Assembly (NCBI GenBank): GCA_955652635.1
Contig: CATPBN010000163.1
Location: 1-11,298, forward strand
Direction of reading: 5' to 3'
Source of the DNA: an uncultured Gemmatimonadaceae bacterium
Lineage (GTDB): Bacteria > Gemmatimonadota > Gemmatimonadetes > Gemmatimonadales > Gemmatimonadaceae
Length of the DNA: 11,298 nt
This document shows, one piece after another, positions 7,371 to 11,298 of the stretch. Made by a program: the position numbers and the translations under genes. The notes below the pieces were generated by a model. That model ran no database searches and was not told the origin of the DNA. It worked only from the letters and a program-made list of their open reading frames with translations. Every line of letters starts with the position of its first letter. The first letter of the stretch is position 1.

Positions 7371-8396
7371 ATGAAAGCAGGCCTGTTCGTTTTGTTCGCA
7401 GCCGTTGCGTTTGGTGCGACTTCAGTAGAAGCGCAGGGCATTGATACCGGTCGTTGCCCGCCGGGAACCGTGAATGGATTCGGAGTTCCAGACGCGACCC
7501 GCGCATCGCAGGATGCATGTCAGAAGGCGATCGATCTCTTCCAGTACATGGCCCCACAGCTTGGTGGCGCCATCACGGGGGGCAACGCCACGCTCGGTAT
7601 GGCCGGAAGCCTCGGTGGACTCGGGCATTTTTCGGCGGGGTTCCGGGTCAACGCAATTCAGGGAAACATCCCGCAGGTTCAGAACGTCACGCCTTCAGTG
7701 ACCGGGGCGACGAGCAGTGTTTACGACACGAAAACAACGATCCTTCCGATGCCGACCGCCGAGCTTGCGATTGGCGTCTTCAAGGGCCTTCCGCTCGCAA
7801 TCACCAATGTCGGCGGCGTAGACGTTCTGGTTAGCGCGTCGTATCTACCCGAGTTCACCAATAGCAATGTGAGCGTCAAGGTTCCGAGCGGATCGCTCAA
7901 GTTTGGTTACGGCGCCCGCGTGGGAATCCTGCAGGAATCACTGCTCGTGCCGGGCGTCTCTGTGAGCTACCTGCACCGCGAATTGCCTACCGTCAGCATT
8001 GCTGCGAACAGCAACAGCGATTCGCTGTACGTCAACAACCTTAGCCTGAAGAGCAACGCCTGGCGCGTTGTTGCCAGCAAGAGCCTGCTGTTGTTCGGGC
8101 TCGCCGCCGGCTTCGGTCAGGACAAGTATGACGCGTCCACGGATATCAGTGCCCACGTCGCTGCGCGAACAGTTCCGCCCACCTCGGCGGCCAATGCTGG
8201 TCCGGTGTCGCTGTCGCAAAACCTGACCCGCACGAATGTGTTTGCTGATTTGTCGATGAACCTTCTGCTTTTCAAGTTGACCGGCGAAATTGGACAGGTA
8301 TCCGGTGGCACGATCAACACGTACAACACTTTCAATGGCAAGCAGGCAGCCGATTCCAGAATCTACGGATCGGTCGGAGCTCGATTCGGGTTCTAA
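7371..8396 (+). CDS. Secreted, probable outer-membrane beta-barrel protein, family not recognised
   Basis: This 341-residue protein starts with a classical signal peptide: Lys2, a hydrophobic core at 5-16 and a likely cleavage after Ala21 (VEA then Q). AGGA at 7359-7362, eight bases upstream, supports the ATG. The mature protein opens with a short region holding its only two cysteines (29 and 50), perhaps a disulfide. It then alternates hydrophobic and polar residues with many Gly, Ser, Asn and Thr, in strand-like blocks such as LKFGYGARVGIL and GVSVSYLHREL. It ends in RIYGSVGARFGF; a terminal Phe with aromatic and hydrophobic spacing is the usual beta-signal for BAM-dependent insertion. Porin, transporter or structural roles are all possible; no function is assigned. 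Its place between purM and ribD, 11 bases after purM, is odd for a surface protein. Confidence 0.82.
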   Translation: MKAGLFVLFAAVAFGATSVEAQGIDTGRCPPGTVNGFGVPDATRASQDACQKAIDLFQYMAPQLGGAITGGNATLGMAGSLGGLGHFSAGFRVNAIQGNIPQVQNVTPSVTGATSSVYDTKTTILPMPTAELAIGVFKGLPLAITNVGGVDVLVSASYLPEFTNSNVSVKVPSGSLKFGYGARVGILQESLLVPGVSVSYLHRELPTVSIAANSNSDSLYVNNLSLKSNAWRVVASKSLLLFGLAAGFGQDKYDASTDISAHVAARTVPPTSAANAGPVSLSQNLTRTNVFADLSMNLLLFKLTGEIGQVSGGTINTYNTFNGKQAADSRIYGSVGARFGF

Positions 8397-9477
8397 TGAC
8401 GCGCGCGACGCAGAGTACATGCGTCGCGCTCTGGCCCTCGCCCAGCAAGGCTGGGGACAAACAGCGCCGAACCCTATGGTCGGCGCTGTTGTCGTTAAGG
8501 ACGGAGCCGTAGTCGGGGAAGGCTACCACGCCCGCTTCGGCGACGCGCACGCCGAGGCCATGGCCCTGAAGGCAGCCGGTGATCGCGCTCGCGGCTCTAC
8601 CATGTACGTGACGCTCGAGCCTTGCAACCACTTCGGCAAGACTCCGCCGTGTACAGAGGCGATCCTCGAGGCTCGGGTCCAGCGGGTGGTGATTGCTGCT
8701 GCCGACCCCACGGCCCTGGCGGGCGGGGGAGCGCGACATCTCGCCGACTATGGTGTGCAAGTCGACTTCGGTGTTGAGGAAGCGGCCGCCCTCGAGCTCA
8801 ATGCTCCGTTTTTCTTCGCGGCGGCGAATTCCTCGCGGCCGTGGGTGACACTCAAGCTGGCTCTTTCGAGCGACGGAAAGATGAATGATCCTTCCGGCGA
8901 ACGCCGGTGGATCAGCAACGAGCTCTCTCGCAAGGAAGTACAGCGCCTGCGCGCGAACGTGGATGCGATCGCCGTCGGCCTGGGAACCGTTCTGGCTGAC
9001 GACCCGCAGCTGACGGCTCGAGGCTCCATACGTCCCCGGGTGAAGCCGATGCGCGTCGTCTTTGACAGGAATGCCGAGACCCCCTTGGGCGCTGCGCTGG
9101 TACGAACCGCCAAGGAGACGCCAACCGTCATCTTCGCGCACCAGCCTCCCGTTGCTCGCCTCGCGGCGCTCCACAACGCCGGCGTGGATGTCTTCGAGGC
9201 TGAGGACTTGCCCGCGGCGCTCAAGGCGCTACGTGGCTTCGAAGCGCAACATCTCATGGTAGAGGGCGGGGCGCGCGTCGCCCGGGAATTCGTGCGGCAG
9301 GGCCTGGTAGACAGGCTGATTATCTTTCAGTCACCCGTCACACTTGGCGCCGCCGCTCTGAGCCCGTTCGACGAGCTGTCCGACTCTTTGAAAAGGGCCT
9401 TGGAGAGCGCCCGTGTAGTGCGCCGGGCGGAATTTGGCGAAGATGTAATGACGGAATACGCGCTCGGCGAGGGTTGA
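8335..9477 (+). CDS. ribD: Bifunctional riboflavin deaminase/reductase
   Basis: RibD deaminates the pyrimidine intermediate made by GTP cyclohydrolase II and then reduces its ribose side chain with NADPH. From the ATG at 8335 it is 380 residues. The deaminase domain carries APNPMVGAVVVKDG (44-57), zinc ligand His72 in HAE, and PCNHFGKTPPC (96-106) with Cys97 and Cys106. The reductase domain starts near RPWVTLKLALSSDGK (168-182), with GLGTVLADDPQLT (215-227) and VEGGARVAREF (309-319). The start is uncertain. Starting at 8335 overlaps the upstream gene by 62 bases and adds about 22 unconserved residues. Starting at the ATG at 8419 loses the residues DAEY that family members usually have before MRRAL. 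Neither has a clear binding site. An ATG at 8396 that overlaps the upstream stop is out of frame. Its stop abuts the ribE start. Confidence 0.93.
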   Translation: MASRQPIPESTDRSELDSGSNDARDAEYMRRALALAQQGWGQTAPNPMVGAVVVKDGAVVGEGYHARFGDAHAEAMALKAAGDRARGSTMYVTLEPCNHFGKTPPCTEAILEARVQRVVIAAADPTALAGGGARHLADYGVQVDFGVEEAAALELNAPFFFAAANSSRPWVTLKLALSSDGKMNDPSGERRWISNELSRKEVQRLRANVDAIAVGLGTVLADDPQLTARGSIRPRVKPMRVVFDRNAETPLGAALVRTAKETPTVIFAHQPPVARLAALHNAGVDVFEAEDLPAALKALRGFEAQHLMVEGGARVAREFVRQGLVDRLIIFQSPVTLGAAALSPFDELSDSLKRALESARVVRRAEFGEDVMTEYALGEG

Positions 9478-10113
9478 ATGTTTACTGGCTTGATCGAGCA
9501 GGTTGGCGAAGTGGAGAGCGTGCGGCAGACGGACGCCGGACGCGAGCTTCGCATTCGCGCTCCGTTCAAAGACCTTGCGGCTGGCGAGAGCATCGCTGTG
9601 AATGGTGCGTGCCTCACTGTCCGCGAATTCGGTCCGGGTTGGTTCGACGCGGCGGCGGTGCTCACGACACTCGAGCGGACGACGATCGGAGGATGGAAGA
9701 CCGGCACTCGCGTGAATCTCGAGCGGTCGCTTCGCGCCACCGACCGACTCGGTGGCCACATCGTTCAGGGGCACGTCGATTGTGTAGGCGTCGTCGCGTC
9801 TCGCGACCTCGCAGGGGACGCTGTCCTGATCGATCTCTCGCTTCCAGCTTCCATCGAGCCACTCTTTGTCCTGCACGGCTCGATTGCCGTTGACGGCGTC
9901 AGCCTTACCGTGAACGAGCTCAAACCGGGCGGTCTGCAGCTTTCACTGATCGACTACACGCTGCGGCACACGACGTTGGGAGATCTAAGGGTCGGTGGCA
10001 GGGTGCACGTAGAGGCCGACATAATCGCAAAACATCTACGCCGGCTGCTCGAGCCCTACCTGCGTGAGGCATCCGCGGTAAATTCCATGACAGATTTCTC
10101 GCTGGAGCACTAA
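9478..10113 (+). CDS. ribE: Riboflavin synthase alpha chain
   Basis: It dismutates two molecules of 6,7-dimethyl-8-ribityllumazine into riboflavin and the ribityl pyrimidine, the last step of the pathway, acting as a homotrimer. The protein has 211 residues and opens with the family hallmark MFTGLIEQVG. It contains two tandem lumazine-binding barrels: repeat one with VNGACLTV (41-48), repeat two with GGHIVQGHVD (92-101) and VDGVSLTV (138-145), ending in a trimerising helix around IIAKHLRRLLEPY (182-194). The last 15 or so residues are an unconserved tail. The ATG directly follows the ribD stop with no gap, and GAGGG (9469-9473) serves as binding site, so translation is probably coupled to ribD. 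The symbol ribE is used here for riboflavin synthase (called ribC in some species). Confidence 0.96.
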   Translation: MFTGLIEQVGEVESVRQTDAGRELRIRAPFKDLAAGESIAVNGACLTVREFGPGWFDAAAVLTTLERTTIGGWKTGTRVNLERSLRATDRLGGHIVQGHVDCVGVVASRDLAGDAVLIDLSLPASIEPLFVLHGSIAVDGVSLTVNELKPGGLQLSLIDYTLRHTTLGDLRVGGRVHVEADIIAKHLRRLLEPYLREASAVNSMTDFSLEH

Positions 10114-10117
10114 AGGA
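10104..10117 (+). promoter_or_regulatory. Ambiguous ribosome binding site for ribBA
   Basis: AAAGGA (10112-10117) ends just one base before the ATG at 10119, too close for normal pairing. GGAG at 10104-10107, inside the ribE end, is 11 bases away and may be used instead. No other in-frame start exists before the conserved N-terminus, so the start itself is secure although its binding site is unusual. Confidence 0.4.
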
Positions 10118-10118
10118 T

Positions 10119-11298
10119 ATGGAGTTCGGAACAGTCGAGCAGGCTATTGCCGATATCAAAGCCGGCAAGCTCATCATCGTCGCAGACGACGAGGATCGCG
10201 AGAACGAGGGCGATCTCATCTGCGCCGCGCAGCTCGTCACGCCCGAGCTAATCAACTTCATGATCCGCAAAGCGGGCGGATGGATTTGTCTCGCGCTCAC
10301 TGGCGAGCGCGCCGACCAGCTGGATCTTCCGCAGCAGAGCGAGATGAACACCGAGGAGTTTCGAACGGCGTTCACGATGACCATCGATGCGGACGAGCGT
10401 TTTGGGGTCACGACGGGAGTGAGCGCGCAGGACCGCGCCAGAACCATTCAGGTCGCAGTTGATCCGAAGACAGTACCCTCCGATCTACGCCGGCCTGGAC
10501 ATGTGCCTCCGCTTCGAGCGCGCGATGGCGGTGTGCTCCAGCGGGTCGGACACACCGAGGCTGCTGTTGATCTTGCCCGCCTGGCGGGACTCGTTCCTGC
10601 CGGTGTCGTGTGCGAGATCCTCAGCGAGGACGGCTCGAGCGCGCCTCGGCCGGAGCTGGAGCACTTCGCCGCGCGGCACGGTCTGACGTTCATCACCGTT
10701 GCGCAGGTCGTCGCCTACCGTTTGCAGACCGAGCGACTCGTCCACAGAGTCGCGGAGGCGCGGCTCCCTACAGACACGGGGGTATGGCGCGTACTCGGCT
10801 ACAGGAACGATGTCGACAAGCATGAGCACATAGCGCTCGTCCTGGGCGACGTTGGGCCAGATTCAAGCACGCTCGTCCGCATGCACTCGAAATGTCTGAC
10901 GGGCGACGTCTTTCATTCGCTCCGCTGCGATTGCGGTTGGCAGCTGGAGACGGCGATGAAGATGATCGCCAAGGAAGGAAAGGGCGTGGTCGTCTACCTG
11001 GATCAGGAGGGACGCGGGATCGGTCTTCTCAACAAGCTCAAGGCGTACGAGCTCCAGGACCAGGGGATCGATACCGTCGAAGCCAATGAGCGACTCGGCT
11101 TCAAGCCCGACCTTCGCAACTATGGAATCGGCGCACAGATCCTCCTCGACCTCGGGGTGCGAACGATCAGGCCGATCACGAACAATCCGCGCAAGCTGGT
11201 CGGGCTCGAAGGTTACGGTCTGACCATCGACGAACGTGTGCCCATCATATCGATTGCGCACGACGAGAACTCCAGCTACCTCGAAGCAAAGCGAGCCA
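10119..11298 (+). CDS. ribBA: Bifunctional DHBP synthase / GTP cyclohydrolase II (3' end beyond window)
   Basis: The N-terminal domain (about 1-203) makes 3,4-dihydroxy-2-butanone 4-phosphate from ribulose 5-phosphate. The C-terminal domain opens GTP to the first pyrimidine precursor of riboflavin. DHBP synthase motifs: DDEDRENEGDL (23-33), TTGVSAQDRARTI (98-110), RPGH with His128 and GHTEAAVDLARLAG (144-157) with His145, the expected metal histidines 17 apart. Cyclohydrolase motifs: zinc cysteines Cys259, Cys270 and Cys272 (in SLRCDCG), DQEGRGIGLLNK (295-306), and TNNPRK (354-359). There are 393 codons with no stop, and family members end near 400, so only a few residues are missing. Two oddities: HSKC replaces the usual HSEC (Lys258), and GHVPPL replaces GHVFPL (Pro130). 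The gene follows ribE by five bases. Both domains otherwise look intact. Confidence 0.95.
   Translation, partial: MEFGTVEQAIADIKAGKLIIVADDEDRENEGDLICAAQLVTPELINFMIRKAGGWICLALTGERADQLDLPQQSEMNTEEFRTAFTMTIDADERFGVTTGVSAQDRARTIQVAVDPKTVPSDLRRPGHVPPLRARDGGVLQRVGHTEAAVDLARLAGLVPAGVVCEILSEDGSSAPRPELEHFAARHGLTFITVAQVVAYRLQTERLVHRVAEARLPTDTGVWRVLGYRNDVDKHEHIALVLGDVGPDSSTLVRMHSKCLTGDVFHSLRCDCGWQLETAMKMIAKEGKGVVVYLDQEGRGIGLLNKLKAYELQDQGIDTVEANERLGFKPDLRNYGIGAQILLDLGVRTIRPITNNPRKLVGLEGYGLTIDERVPIISIAHDENSSYLEAKRA

Noticed and set aside
6736..7557. Minus-strand open frame of 273 codons across purM and the next gene
   Set aside because: It crosses the boundary of two well-supported plus-strand genes and shows no family similarity or binding site.
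8332..9174. Minus-strand open frame of 280 codons opposite ribD
   Set aside because: It is a shadow of the ribD coding pattern; the ribD motifs on the plus strand are unambiguous.
1..11298. Search for tRNA or rRNA genes, CRISPR arrays, insertion sequences, attachment sites and defence genes
   Set aside because: Nearly all of the window is covered by well-assigned housekeeping genes, no repeated spaced units or transposase motifs were seen, and the gaps are at most 74 bases.

Overview
The window is a tightly packed, entirely plus-strand stretch of housekeeping genes, rich in G and C at third codon positions, with some GTG starts, very short gaps and several stop/start overlaps. A signal-peptide-bearing protein ending in phenylalanine, of outer-membrane beta-barrel type, points to a diderm bacterium. 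From the style of the proteins I would guess a Gemmatimonadota-like soil or environmental lineage; this is an impression from protein character, not a proven placement.

Layout. Positions 1-126 hold the C-terminal end of a MiaB-type tRNA methylthiotransferase (TRAM domain). Next come a small HExxH protein of unknown function (186-578), class I fructose-1,6-bisphosphatase fbp (580-1635) and the large subunit of a B12-dependent acyl-CoA mutase, probably methylmalonyl-CoA mutase (1640-3259). A 74-base gap with an imperfect hairpin follows. Then come an FmdB-like zinc-ribbon protein (3334-3732) overlapping argS (3729-5351), a 65-base gap with a clean hairpin, a PfkB-family kinase (5417-6334) overlapping purM (6331-7359), and a secreted or outer-membrane protein (7371-8396). 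The window ends with the riboflavin genes ribD (about 8335-9477), ribE (9478-10113) and ribBA (10119 to the window end, incomplete).

How the genes fit together. RibBA makes both riboflavin precursors from GTP and ribulose 5-phosphate, RibD performs the deamination and reduction steps, and RibE makes riboflavin in the last step. Only lumazine synthase (RibH) is missing from the set, and it may lie just beyond the window. PurM feeds purine (hence GTP) synthesis. Fbp serves gluconeogenesis, and the mutase would feed propionyl-CoA carbon into succinyl-CoA. No FMN riboswitch is visible before ribD, which is packed against the upstream gene.

I found no defence system, mobile element, CRISPR array, RNA gene or convincing new multi-gene system. 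The points most worth a second look are the small HELRH protein, the undecided ribD start, an unusual Lys and Pro in conserved RibBA motifs, the FmdB protein with an altered zinc knuckle, and the unrecognised beta-barrel-like protein between purM and ribD. No gene-free stretch exceeds 300 bases; the longest gap is 74 bases.
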